Of a stretch of DNA of 64,000 nucleotides, positions 52,770 through 64,000 are shown piece after piece. The notes beneath the pieces were generated by a model, which saw only the letters and a program-made list of their open reading frames with translations, was not told where the DNA came from and ran no database searches. The stretch's first letter is position 1. Each line of letters begins with the position of its first letter. The stretch spans positions 19,427,883 through 19,491,882 of the forward strand of contig NC_092802.1 in assembly GCF_918797505.1 (NCBI RefSeq), given 5' to 3'. The position numbers and the translations under genes were made by a program. Source of the DNA: Bemisia tabaci (taxonomy: Eukaryota > Arthropoda > Insecta > Hemiptera > Aleyrodidae).

Positions 52770-55346
52770 GGTGATTGAATGTTACAGATTTGGCGTAAAC
52801 TCGTACTGAGAATCATTCATAAGCCAACTTCCTTTCAGAAAAAGAACCTCGTATAACTGGATGCAGTAATATCATGTGACATGTGTTATTTTTACACTTT
52901 TGAAAAGTATCATTTAGTATTAAGACTCCTTTCTATAGGTTGTACATTTTTCCAGAATCATTTCGCTTTTGTTGGGGAGTAAGTAAGAGATCTGTTTTCA
53001 TAATCTAATCCAGTAACCCAGCCACTATCGGGACTCACTCCATTAAAATGGGCCCATTTAATGGGCCCGTTTTAAAACCCGGGTTTTAAAACGCAGGAGT
53101 ACGAAAAAGAAAATAAAAAACTTCTTGGCAAACTCGAGTATTGGGCTAAAATGAAATTTGATTTTAGTTCACATGTTTTCCTGGCTCCTTAATAAAAAAA
53201 ATAAATTAAATCCACTCTGCTCATCCTCCAGTTTGTTTGTCAGTGTTAATAAGGCAGTGACAAGGAATTTTTGCAAGGTTGTAGCACAGTTTTTCTCTGG
53301 TAAAATTTTGTGAAAAAACCAAAAAATTCATCCAAAAGTTCACAAAATTATTTTTGGTGGAGACAGAGCCAATGAGATCCGATCAATCTATAGCTGACAG
53401 ATGAGTTGACGTAGTAAGGCGATACAAACGAGTTCTACCAATCAATACACTTAGTTTTCTCGGTCTGACTGTGTCATCCTAGCCCGCCAAAAATAACGTT
53501 TCAAACCGGTTCAATTTTTGGTATCTTAAAAATGTGGTTTCTTCGCCATTTAGGACTAAACAATTTCTAAAGAATTCCACTAAGCCTAGTCCACTGTGCA
53601 CTTCTAGAAAATGTCTTTAAAATATGCATACCTATGACCCGTTTTTTAAATGTTCTGAAACTGTTTTCTCTGTTGTTAGTAACTGTTTGCAATTTTCAAA
53701 CTTTCCTCTGGAATGATACCAGCATTTTGTGGCTGTGCAAAGTAAGAACAAGAGCTACCAATTAAATGAGTTCCAATATCATCATTACTCTCTGAATTTT
53801 AAGATAAGAAAACACTTATATCGCACTGTTGCTCGTTTTAAGTGAAAGCGCTGTCACAATTGAAATGAGGTTTTAGGTATACAGTGTACTTGGAACCCAT
53901 ATAGTCTGCAACTGGAATACGATTTTGCAATAAATTGTGAGGTTTTTCCTGCATTTTACTGGAATTTGGATTATCTCGAATCATTTTTGGTTAATTTCTT
54001 TTTGTTATTGTTATCAATTTATTGTTGAGCGGTGTGAGTCAACGATCGGAGATGAATGCTTTTTGATTATGACTTAGAATGACCAATCACTTTACTATTT
54101 TCCATGGTTATTTTCTCGTTGATTGTTCTTATAATGAAACCTGTACAGCAATTATTCTTGTGAATTCTTTTCTCAAGTTACCCAAGATTTTGCCTGTTAC
54201 CTAATCATTAAAATTTTGAAACACTCTGTACCAATTGAGACCTGAAGCTTACTGAATTCCTATCAAAGCACAAATTCATTATTTGAATTTTATTTTTATC
54301 CTCGGGATAAATATCTCCCTTACGTGTTCGTAAATGCCTTTCAGTGGTGTCTTGAGAAATCCTGCTGCTATTTAAAAAACTATTATATTTCACCCTCAGC
54401 TATGTTTTACAATTTTCTTCCATATTTCATTTCTCTTGGGGATTAATATCATCTAGCATTATTAAAAAGGACTGTTCCTAGGCAAGGTGATTTGGATGTC
54501 GAATGAGTCAAAATCGAGTAATATATTAGTGATATTGAACAGGAGAATAACTGACGCTATTGTAGACTGTATTCATAGTCATCCCTTTAATAGCTCCTTT
54601 CCATAGGAGGCCTCATTCGGTTTATATTGTAATTAAGGAGGGTTCAAGGCAGCTTTTATCAGAGATCATAAAAGATACATTTTTTACAAATCTGGAGTAG
54701 CATTTGAGAGTGAAAATTCAATAGGGCCATTGCAAGAGATAACAATGATTTGCCAGCGCAAAAAATAAATAATTCAAAAGAAAAAATTCTACGATTTTGA
54801 CAAACTGTAAGATACATACGAACCTACCTTCAAAGTTTCAAAACTGGGGTTTTTTTCCTTTGCATTTTTAATTTTGTACAGAAGCACATCATTGTCATCT
54901 CTTGTAATGGTCTATTTCCGAAGTTATATTCTTAGATTTTACTTGGGATTTGTTAACATTGTACTTTTTAAGATGTTGCTTTAAACCTCCCTCGATCACG
55001 ATGTAAACTATATGGGGCTTTCTCAGGAAAGAAGCTATGTTAGGGACGACAATGAATACGGCTCACACTAGCACAAAATGAGGACCAAAACTTTTAAATT
55101 GTTTTCACGTTTGCAAATTTAAAAGAAAAAAGTTGTTTTGAGAAGAAGTAAATGAACAAAACAACTGTCGCTTATCTCTGAAAATACTAAAAAAAAAAAT
55201 TCCGACAGAAAGGCAAGTACGGATTTTTTTTTTCTCCCATGAAATTTGTCCTGAAAAAACGATAAATTAAAAAATTGTCTCCCCTTTCGGTGGCACCTTT
55301 TTAAAAGAATTGTCACTTTTCCAAGGATTTTGATAATTTGTACATT
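52770..55346. other. Convergent intergenic stretch
   Basis: AT-rich. Near 53050 the block atgggcccatttaatgggcccgtttt contains a repeated gggccc palindrome. No gene-like feature. Confidence 0.5.
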
Positions 55347-55580
55347 CACACGGAAAAAAATTAAATTGCTGATTCAACAATTCTATTGCTAAAAACAGTG
55401 AGTGCAATGCTTCAATGCAGATTTTACAACAAAAAAATGCTACTTTAACCACCCCCGTGGTTAAATTAGTTTACAATGTGGTTAAAGTAGCATTTTTTTC
55501 TTGTAAAATCTGCGTTGAAACATTGCACTCACTGTTTTTAGCAATTGAATTGTTGAATCAGCAATTTTTTTTTTCGTGCA
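55347..55580. mobile_element. Palindromic MITE with CACACGGAAAAAAATT ends
   Basis: 234 nt, almost fully self-complementary: gattcaacaattctattgct / agcaattgaattgttgaatc, gtgagtgcaatgcttcaatg / cattgcactcac, and aatgctactttaaccac / gtggttaaagtagcatt. It shares its tips with the element at 3806-4040. Confidence 0.85.
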
Positions 55581-56022
55581 GTAGAAAGAATTTCTGGCAA
55601 CATTTCAAGCAACAATTGCTCACTTCTCTCTGAAAACTGGAATATGAGAGAGAATTTTAAGAAATATCATAGCTGCTCCGGGATTCAAGATTCTTAAACG
55701 TTCTTCTTTCTTTTCGGCAAGTCTCAGCGAAATAAACAGGGGAAGAAATGATTTAAAGGGAAATCATGGGACACCACTGTTGCCTTCTTTCCTGTGCTAA
55801 ACTTTGTCTGTAATATCAACAAGGTCATACCTTCTTTGTACAAATGTTTCATCCCTCTCATTTTTAAAGCCTTTTTCGTTTGTTAGGTTTTTATTCATTC
55901 ATTTCTTTGTTTTTATTGATTACAACAAAGTTTTAAAAAATAAAGACCAGAGATTTTTGTAAATCCACATATTCAAACTGTATTTTCTTAACGTCCTCAA
56001 ACCTCCTCCTTTTATAGATAAA

Positions 56023-56264
56023 TGGACCGCGTTAAACAGAAAGGAACCAAGCCACATCAGTTATTGCCAAATTTAATTTTTTACATGAAAACGGTTGTGT
56101 GGATTTTCGTACAAATTTCAGTGAAAATTCTCCGTGGTGCGGAGCGAATTCCTTAAAATTTTCCAAGAAATCCGAACAACCGTTCTTTCGTAAAAAATTT
56201 AATTGCCCAGTTAAACTTGGCAATCGCTGATGTAGCTTGGTTCCTTTCTGTTAAACTCGGTCCA
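56023..56264. mobile_element. MITE with TGGACCGCGTTAAACAG ends
   Basis: 242 nt; ends tggaccgcgttaaacagaaa and ttctgttaaactcggtcca, then aggaaccaagccacatcag and its inverse, and aaatttaattttttacatga / cgtaaaaaatttaatt. An end fragment recurs at about 58706 (gttaaactcagtcca). Confidence 0.85.
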
Positions 56265-57399
56265 AATGATGCACCCGAGGACAAAAATTGAAAATTAAGA
56301 GAAAGTTATTTCCGCATCAAGAGATAAATTCAGAATCATTTGCTGCAAAACAACACTAGAAAGTTCTAAAGGGATTTCTTAAGGGCAAATCAAAATTCGA
56401 GAACGGACAAATGTGATTTCAAGGAAATTCAGTCAAAGTTTTGAAACAAATTTACCTAAAGAATTTCGCTTCTTTTTCATTAAAATTGATTCCTGCTTTT
56501 GTAATGACCTTAATATTGTATAATGAACTCTAATACACCTTTACATTTGATATGATAAAAGCACAGCCTCGTTATAACGTGCAAGCACAAGTTGAAAAAA
56601 GCTCATCGAGTTGAGATTGAGTCTTTGCATTGATAGCGGTTTTGAACTCCTTCACTTGCCTATAAAATCGGTGAGAATATAGATTATGACCTAAAATTTT
56701 AACAAAATGTTCTTGATATGGCTAGTAATCGATTGGCATGAAAGACAAAAAATCAATAATTTTTTTTTGCTCTTCTGTCAATTTCGAAACTCAACCCGAG
56801 TCCCCTTTTCCTCGGGTGCATCATGTATAAATTGACAAAGAGTTGTCTCCTCAATCAATTTCTTCAGCATAAAAATCGTCAGGCTGAATGAAGGGACATT
56901 TTTTTATTAGTTTTCTAGGCTTTACCAGCTTCATAAATGACAGACACAAAAAATGCCTCCCTCCTCAGTCTTGTCTCTGGGTGCTCCTGAGACAAAATTG
57001 AAAAAGGTCAACCTTCGACCTTCAAATGAAAGCTTCATAAAGAATTCTAAAAAAGTTGAGAAATATTTCCTGTTCTCAGTAAACTGAGTTAAGTAAAAAT
57101 CCAGGAAAACAGCTGGAAAAAAAGTTCACAGAATAACGAGTGTTTTAGATGATAACAAAACAGAATTATATTGATAGTTGTGAGATAAGACACATTTTCA
57201 GAGAGATTGACATTTTTGAAAGTTAGTTTGTAGCTCAATATACAATTAACACTTGTAGTTTTCATCAGAAGTAGTCGATTCAGGAGTCTCACTCATGAAA
57301 ATACAGAAATCAACACGAAAAATTGGCCGTTGAGCATAGGTCTATAGGGATATTTATCCAAGATATTATCAATCCAAATCCTATACACTATATCCCAGA

Positions 57400-57626
57400 G
57401 CCATTTCGCGGGGAAACAAAGCCAAGAAATACCAAAAATTAAAATTAGAGTCAAAAATAAATTTTTGGAACTCTAATTTTTCTCTCTCTCTTGTTATTTT
57501 TGACTCTAGTTTTAATTTTTGGTATTTCTTGGCTTTGTTTCCCCTCGAAATGGTTTGGACCCAGCACCATTTCTCCACCTTGTTACATACAGTTTCGGGG
57601 CACTTCTTAGTGTTTAATTTTTTCAT
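57400..57626 (+). mobile_element. Foldback element copy 2, flanked by 12-bp direct repeats
   Basis: 227 nt, flanked by CTATATCCCAGA (57388-57399 and 57627-57638). It shares the arms and the 3' tail gtgtttaattttttca with the element at 42886-43203, but its other end starts about 28 nt further in (gccatttcgcggggaaacaa), i.e. it is truncated at that end. Confidence 0.8.
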
Positions 57627-58065
57627 CTATATCCCAGATATATTTCATTACTCTGATAAAAAATATAAAAAAATAAATTAACTGTCTTTCCTGCTACTCC
57701 CTGATTAAAAGGCATTAATTGTAGGGGAGCTGTAGTTGAAAAGTTCCGGGTAAAGACCTAGTTTCCTGGTTTTCTTGGCCTTAATATAGGCACTACACTT
57801 AACTCTCTTTAGCCAATTCTGCGATTTCTCTGAGATAAGTGAGAGGAAGGTGCTTTCAAGGATATTCAAAACAGATCTAAGTTTCGGATCCATAAACCAC
57901 AGAACGGTGGAAAAATTCTCCAGCCTTTCTCTGGACTAGAGAATACAAGTGATTATCCTAATTCACAAGGCGAAAATCAGGCAAAATTCTGCAACTTTAC
58001 AAGTCAAAAGTGGCGTTGCGACCTGGCAAAATAACTACCAGCAGCTCACAGGAGGGATTCGAGAC

Positions 58066-58205
58066 CTATTCCGGGAGATCATGCTCAAAATACCTCCGCT
58101 GTTTGTGAATTTGCTTCTTTCGTTTCTTCTCAAGGTATTTTGGTAGCTTTCCGTCCTTTTTCAACTGCTCGTACTGATCAACGAGAGCTGATATTTTCTT
58201 CTCAC
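58066..58205 (-). CDS. RRP36: RRP36 last exon
   Basis: 140 nt, residues 176-221 and TAG (58066-58068); the acceptor is ctttttccag. It encodes KISALVDQYEQLKKDGKLPK and a basic tail YLEKKRKKQIHKQRRYFEHD, ending LPE. This corresponds to the human FKELKRSKKLENFLSRKRRRN ending. Confidence 0.95.
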
Positions 58206-61200
58206 CTGGAAAAAGAGAACGATGATTTACACTTTTGACCAACCATCCCTGTAGCATTTTACTGGAACTTTTTAACAGAGGTAAGACTTTCATACAAAAC
58301 TGAACCGAGTAAAAACTCACTTGTGACGACTTTTTACAAGTTAACAATCCGAACAATGAAAGGCCGCCTTCTCGAAATGTATCTACTGTAAAAATTAGTG
58401 AAAGTTGTCACAAGTGAGTTTTTACTTGGTTAGTTTTTAAACTAAATTGAGATAATTGTGCGGATTTTTTTTTTTTCAATTCGAGTGAAATCAAGGGTAA
58501 AATTGTGCTGCTTGTCTTCCATTCATTTAAACTACATAAAAAGTCATAGTATTAAAACAAGTTATAACATGTATTTGTCTCCTATTTTGATTTTTCTCTT
58601 GTGAAACTTGTTGAACTGAAGGCAACTCAGAAACAGAAATGCAAAAGCTAGAATAAGGGTCTCCTGGTGTAGACGACACTCGTTTTGAGAGTGTTGGATG
58701 AAATTTTGTTAAACTCAGTCCAGATAATGTTATAGAAAAATGCAGATGATATTAAGTTAAAATTAAAAATGCAGAGAATAGGCTAATTGAATCCAAAATT
58801 GGCTAATTTACCTTTGCTAAAATGTAATCTCACTTCATTTATGACATTGGGCAATTCCATTTTGCACATATTTTCTTTAAAATACAAGGAATCAGAACAA
58901 TCGGGCTTCATGAAAAAGCCCATGAATTGCCATCTCCTGCTTGAAGGAAAGCATCTCTATTCTTCACTGCGTTGTTTCAGTATTTCTTACTAAAAGCTTG
59001 AAGAAGAATAGTCATATGAACTTTCCTCGAGTTTTCTAGTGATTTTTCAATAGCCTTGTGAGAAAAAATTATAAAATTTATGATCTACTTTTTGCAACAG
59101 TTCTCCCATAAAAAAATAAAATGTTCATGGGCACACTAAAACAGTGCAGACAAAATATGTTCCTTAGTGCAGGAGACGACAAAATAAGTCTCAAGGCCCT
59201 CTTGCAGGTAAATCCTCATTGAAAAATAAAAAAATTGAGTCCACCGGTGAATTTTGTAGGGCACATAAAAAGAAAAGAGGAAAATCACTAATGTGAATGA
59301 TAAGCTCATTTGAGTGGGCACCATTGTTGACTTACGTTTACTCTTGAAATGAGGGATCTTTCCTTCTTTCAGGCGTTCGATGTTCTGGGCTCTTTCAGTC
59401 CTCTCCTTTTCTCTCCTTGCGTTCACTTTCTGTTTTTCTCTGATTTGATTTTCCTACAAGAAAAAATTACAACATAGAAAACGAAACTAAAAGCGGAAAG
59501 TTTGAGCAACTCGAATAGACCAACCACAGCTGATAGGATATTACCGCAAAACCCCAGGTTAAAAAAAAAAAAGAGTAAGCACTATAAGTAATACAGAAAG
59601 CAAATACAAACTGGAAATAATGTACAACTTTAAGACGCAGATTAAGAGTGATATTGTGAAGCTTTTAAATTAATCTTTGCACTTGTGTGGCTTTGACATT
59701 CTCCCTCAGTTGTGACAACCTAAAACTATCATATGGACCATATCGGCGGAGAACTGCAGAGATGTGTTTCTTGTGGTGTTTAAAAGTTTCATTTCTACTC
59801 TATTTTCAAGAAAGAGACCAAACTAAAGCCATGGCTAGAATATTTACAGAATATTCTTCGTGCAGAGACAAAAAATCGAGGAAGTTTTCAAAAAACAACG
59901 TCTTGCAAGTTTTCAATTAGAAAACCAAGTATGATAGGAAGCTGAGACACATGTTTTCGCACTTACAGCATTAAGGTATGCTATAAAGGACAAAATTAGC
60001 AAACAAGGGCTAAGTTTTTAGAGAGAACTTATAAGCTGCCTAGTAGAAAGCTCAAAATTTTCTGAGTTGAGTGCAACTATACACTGCTCACTGACAGAAA
60101 AATAATCTAAGCCACCGGCAACTTGAATACTGGGGATATAATTTATTGGAAATAAATTTCCGATTATTTGCACCCTGAACTTTCCCACTGGGTTAGGTCA
60201 ACTAGGATCCCTTTTTCCACGAATGCCAAAAATTATTTTAAAAACTGAGTGTGCCAAACTTAGAAAAAGATCCAATATCTGTCAACCATGAACGGATTAC
60301 AACAAAAATTTTAGGTCATTAAAAAAATATCTTATTGATGAAGGAATGTGTTGATCAAACGTTCTTACCATTCGGGTAATCAAAAACTTTATCTTCTCTT
60401 TACTCTCAGGATCGTCTTCTTCTTTGAACTGTCGTTTCAGTGTAGCCAATTCTTTCTTTTTGATTTCTCCTATAAATTCATAATTTTGCTTGAATGCCTG
60501 AAAGCAAGGTACAAGAAAATTATTCAATATTCTATGGATTATTTTTCTGGCGAAAGTTCCTCAAACTAAAAAGAGGGACAGGTCCTATACAACTGAGGTA
60601 AGTAAGCAAAATTTTCAGCAGTCAGTCGTTTCTTCATTTTTTACATTCATGTTACTTACGTTATTAGTTATTGATTTTTGATGCAGTACTAACAATATTA
60701 GAACACTGTTAGGCTCAGCAATAGTGTTAATTGTTGTCTTATTCTATTGCAAATGAGGACCTTTCTGACCAAATGGCATACACCCATGCCGATGTAACTG
60801 AGATTATACAACTTTTTTTTTCTTTTTTAACGAGCATTGGAAATCATCTGAATCAAAAATATCTTTGCCAAAACATTCAGAAAAATCGAGAAAAATTGCA
60901 GAGCAGAGCATTCCCTGCCAGCTGAACAAGTAATTGGTACATATATACACATATTTTCGTTACTTCATCCCCCTGTATATTAAAGTTTAAAGGTGCTGAA
61001 GATTTCAAAACTGCATATCACTCTTACCTCTTCGTTCAAAGGACCATATAAGTTATCAAATCTGGGATCCGTGAATTTCTTCCTCTTCAAAGGAACAATT
61101 TCGCGGAACTTTGATACCGGCTTTTTTGATGACATTTCTTGAGGTCTGAAATTGAAAAAATAACTTTGATTTCTCGTCATTAAGTAAAATTACTTCATTA

Positions 61201-61983
61201 TGAAGCTGAGCTCCAGATTTGGTGGGTACTAACTCTGCAAAGACATCCTGAAAGTATGAAAAGTCCCTCCATTTTTTCTCCCTTAAAATTACAGTCTTGT
61301 TTTTTGCAATTAAAGAAAATTATACAGCCATTTTTTAAATATTTTAAAGAATAGGCCACTGCAAAATTCATACACCCGAAACTAGTAACAAACGTAACTC
61401 ATTAGAATGCGGCCAGATGGGTAGGTTGAGTGCTAGAACACTTAACTAATACGGTTTCTGCCGATGAAACAGGCTCTTAAAAGGAAAACGGTTGTCAAAC
61501 TATGATGGTTTTTGCAAAAGTAGGGATCAGTTTGCTCTCAATTTGAGGAAAACAACCTTCAATGGTTGGCAGGTTTGATACACTAGAATGATGTAATATT
61601 GAAAAGTGGAACTGATTAATGTCTCCGACTGAATACCAGCTGTTAATTTATTGCCCCATAGGTAAAATCTTTTGGCACTTTAATTACCCCACCGCAATTT
61701 AGCCGTTTCAGCAGCCGTCTTTCTAACAAGTAGTCGACTAAGTACTTTTGTTGTAAAAATTAAGGGGGGGGGGGGGGGGGGTTGCATACTTTTGGACAAC
61801 AGTTGATAGAAATTAGGCCTACCTATTTTTCTTCTTGTGAGGTGCTTCATCGCTTTCTCTTGGTTTCTTGTGTTCTGGCTGCACACCTAGGACTTTCTTG
61901 TTGAAAGCTTTTGATCCTATTTTTTCCTTGATTTTTAGAAGGTCCTCGAGTTTGATATCCTTGCACTCATCTACCAATGCCAT
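58066..61983 (-). CDS. RRP36: Ribosomal RNA processing protein 36 (RRP36), 5 coding exons
   Basis: RRP36 is a nucleolar SSU-processome factor needed for early pre-rRNA cleavages that release 18S rRNA (family knowledge). Five exons on the - strand join in frame to 666 nt, or 221 aa plus TAG; human RRP36 is about 259 aa. Landmarks in order are the N-terminal helix LEDLLKIKEKIGSKAF, the family signature FREIVPLKRKKFTDPRFDNL, AFKQNYEFIGEIKKKEL, FKEEDDPESKEKIKFLITRM, a charged coiled coil REKQKVNARREKERTERAQ, KEGKIPHFKSK and the basic tail KYLEKKRKKQIHKQRRYFEH. The chosen ATG (61981-61983) directly follows an acceptor (tttcttgcag, with a ctaat branch-like motif before it). A 5' UTR exon, or an exon adding N-terminal residues, is therefore expected upstream. 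The gene converges with PLCE. Confidence 0.95.
58303..58431. mobile_element. Small MITE in RRP36 intron 4
   Basis: 129 nt; arms aaccgagtaaaaactcactt and aagtgagtttttacttggtt, extended by gtgacgacttt / aaagttgtcac. It lies just upstream of the last RRP36 exon's acceptor on the gene strand. Confidence 0.8.
59336..59453 (-). CDS. RRP36: RRP36 exon 4: charged coiled coil
   Basis: 118 nt, residues 137-176, leaving in phase 1 at AGTAAAC/gtaagt. It encodes ENQIREKQKVNARREKERTE and RLKEGKIPHFKSK, matching the human ALKQERRAQAQQGHRPYFLKKSE passage. Confidence 0.94.
60369..60497 (-). CDS. RRP36: RRP36 exon 3
   Basis: 129 nt, 43 codons, residues 94-136, phase 0 on both sides. It encodes AFKQNYEFIGEIKKKELATL and KRQFKEEDDPESKEKIKFLI, matching the human FDKTYQFLNDIRAKEKELVK segment. 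It is helical and highly charged. Confidence 0.95.
61028..61145 (-). CDS. RRP36: RRP36 exon 2: family signature
   Basis: 118 nt, residues 54-93, ending in phase 0 at GAAGAG/gtaaga; the acceptor is tttcaatttcag. It carries PVSKFREIVPLKRKKFTDPR, then FDNLYGPLN, equivalent to the human PFLRQVVP...RDPRFDDLSG segment. This is the most conserved part of the protein. Confidence 0.95.
61764..61781 (+). repeat. Run of 18 G in RRP36 intron 1
   Basis: Homopolymer read as C on the gene strand. Other G runs lie at 1202-1214, 63303-63316 and 63431-63439, and a C run at 25891-25902. Confidence 0.9.
61823..61983 (-). CDS. RRP36: RRP36 exon with start codon
   Basis: 161 nt from ATG (61983) to AATAG/gtaggc, leaving in phase 2; residues 1-54. 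It encodes MALVDECKDIKLEDLLKIKE and a Lys-rich end (HKKPRESDEAPHKKKNR). The helix matches the human SFEELLELQSQVGTKTYK segment. Confidence 0.88.
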
Positions 61984-64000
61984 CTGCAAGAAATAAATTG
62001 ATTAGCAGAGCTCTTGAATATACATTCCAGTCATTTAAAAGTCTGTTCTGAGAGAGCTCGACCGTCTCATAACACTGCGGAGAGCAAAGTAAAATATTAA
62101 AACATGATTCTGTGACAAGCACAACCGACCCAATAAGTTAATGGATGATAGACGATACACAAGATGTCCTACTTTTATGGTTGACTTTCATAAGGATGGG
62201 AAAATGAAGACAGCAGAAATTTTGTCTCTCTTTGAAAGCTGATTAACACACTTGACGTGAGCTCTTATCTAATAAGGGGCAAAAGCAGCTTGATTGCCAA
62301 TGGCTAAAACATGCATTGTATGGTGCCTGTGAGGATTTCATCAAATAACCTGGTTGGGTTTTAGAGTGGAAATGAACTAAATTGTGAAGCATCCTACGGC
62401 TGAGGATCTACTGAAACAAGGCTCCAGGTACATTCAGAATTTTCAAGAGCTTGTGCTCGATACTTGGGGTTGAGATCACCAAGAATTCAACTTCTCAACA
62501 TTTTTTAATGTGCAAAAGGTATTGGACACCCCATAAAGATAAAGCTGCAAAAATGGAATTAAGTATTATTTTTGATTTACCTTTCGAGTGCATGCGGGTG
62601 TTCCGAAATATGTGTGCAGACTTTACTGAGATGAGACTTCACTTGGGAGTGCCCACTTAAAAAATTAAACAATATGAATTACATGAAGTCAACTCTTGAC
62701 ATGAGCACAAGCAATTATCAGAACAAAATTCAAACTAATTTTATTATTAAAATTCGTTTCCTTGATGTTTTGATGGGACACGCATGGACACAATAGAATG
62801 AATTGTTATTGTTTATATTTGAGGTTAGCTTAGTTGCCAAGATCGTCAGTGGCGATTGAGCGTTTTTGCAGGCAAAGACCCCCTCCGAATGAGCAGGCGA
62901 TCACAGAGCGGGAGTAGCTGGTGGAGCGTGCATGAAGCTCGCTCGGACTCCATGATTATACTCTGTTGCTCTCTCCTCTCCTCTACTCTTTGCACATCAC
63001 ATAATGGCGCCAAGCACAAATTTCACTCTCGGAGAAAAATTAAACTGCTCAGCTCAGGGAATTGACCTTTTTGATCGGGATTAAATTTCTAAAAGAGTTC
63101 AAACCAAGTACTAACCAGGGCAATTCTCAAAATTCTTTGGCAAGACATTTTTCTGATATAATTTAAGGATTACCTAAGGAGGGAAAATCTTTAGCATATC
63201 TGGAGAAATCACAAGCTTGTGTGGGGGCCCCGCAGCGTTCTGAGGCATTGAAATCAAATTCTAAACGTACCTACTTACATTTTGAATTTTGATGGAAAAT
63301 GAGGGGGGGGGGGGGGCTTCAATTTTATATCTGAGCCATGGGGATGCCAGATGATGAGGGATGAGTTTGAGGGTTTTTGCGCTCAGCAGAGATGTTTTCA
63401 GGAGCATTGGGGGAACTAGTTAGGAGGAGGGGGGGGGGGAATATTACCCTCTCCTGACTTCAAGAAATATGAGGGCTTTTGCTAAGTTAGCTGTGTTGCT
63501 ATAGACTTTCATTGTGGAATTTGTAATTCTACCAAAAATATTTCCATGTGAAGATGAACCATCAAGCTAAAAATTTAACTCAGCATTCGCACAAATTTAT
63601 AAATTTTTTTTTTGTGGCACAATGGTACAACTTCTGGGAAACATCCTGTTAAAGGTAACGAGGCACTTAGCATATTTCTTGAAAAATTTGCTAAAAAAAT
63701 ATCTTTGCACATTTCTGCTTTTGATAACTTATACCTACAAAAGTACATAACGATCCAAAAAGTGGTGAATTTTACCAGTCAGGCATCAAGGGGTGAAATA
63801 TGGGAGCATAAATATAGCATTAGGTACCTAAGATGACATTTGAATCAGTGAGTTCGAAAATACACCAACTCGGAAAAAAAATTTTCAGGAAACACCTAAA
63901 ACTTCGCAGCGGGCGAAGAAGTTAGTTTAAGAAAAACTTTTTTGGTGCCAAAGGACGCAAGAAGTACTCTAGAGACTTTAACGCACCAAGTTTCAGATAC
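61984..64000. other. RRP36 upstream flank
   Basis: Holds the candidate 5' exon at 62581-62627, a slightly GC-richer patch at 62850-63010 that might be promoter-proximal, two G runs and otherwise unassigned AT-rich DNA. No second gene is evident. Confidence 0.45.
62581..62627 (-). promoter_or_regulatory. Candidate RRP36 5' untranslated exon
   Basis: On the - strand, CTCAGTA (initiator-like, A at 62627) starts a 47-nt stretch ending CGAAAG/gtaaat, a usable donor about 0.6 kb upstream of the RRP36 ATG exon. It contains one out-of-frame ATG that would terminate soon after the splice. Support is motif-level only. Confidence 0.2.

Overview
The window is nuclear DNA of an insect. It has AT-rich introns, GT-AG splice sites, many short inverted-repeat (MITE-type) elements and a short run of the arthropod telomere motif TTAGG. 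The transposon content resembles whitefly or other hemipteran genomes; that placement is inference, not a species identification.

The main gene is a phospholipase C epsilon (PLCE1-type) gene on the + strand. I could follow 22 coding exons from 10656 to the TGA at 50708-50710. Every junction keeps one reading frame, giving 5769 nt or 1922 aa. In order the protein carries a talin-like FERM F2/F3 module (residues about 15-245), a CDC25 RasGEF domain (about 250-500), a PLC PH-like region (about 540-750), EF-hand-like helices (about 850-1040), the catalytic X box (about 1050-1200), an acidic linker with 25 consecutive Asp, the Y box (about 1310-1460), a C2 domain and two Ras-association domains. 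The 5' end is incomplete: the first exon seen opens at a splice acceptor, and FERM F1 should lie further upstream.

The second gene, on the - strand, converges on the first. It is RRP36, an 18S rRNA-processing factor, with five coding exons from 61983 down to 58066 (221 aa). Its ATG directly follows a splice acceptor, so a 5' exon probably lies further right.

Layout: 1-10655 is repeats and unassigned sequence. 10656-50710 is PLCE, with introns up to 11.3 kb full of inserted elements. 50711-58065 is the convergent intergenic region, with a probably long PLCE 3' UTR and several MITEs. 58066-61983 is RRP36. 61984-64000 is its upstream flank.

The most notable repeats are: a probable hAT-type element with a perfect 8-bp target duplication; a foldback family flanked by 12-14 bp direct repeats; two elements with 4-bp duplications; a 2.86-kb element ending in 430-bp inverted repeats; a MITE nested inside a larger element; a tRNA-derived SINE next to four GC hairpins; and a decayed LINE reverse-transcriptase end. 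The two genes have no evident functional link: one is membrane and small-GTPase signalling, the other nucleolar ribosome assembly.
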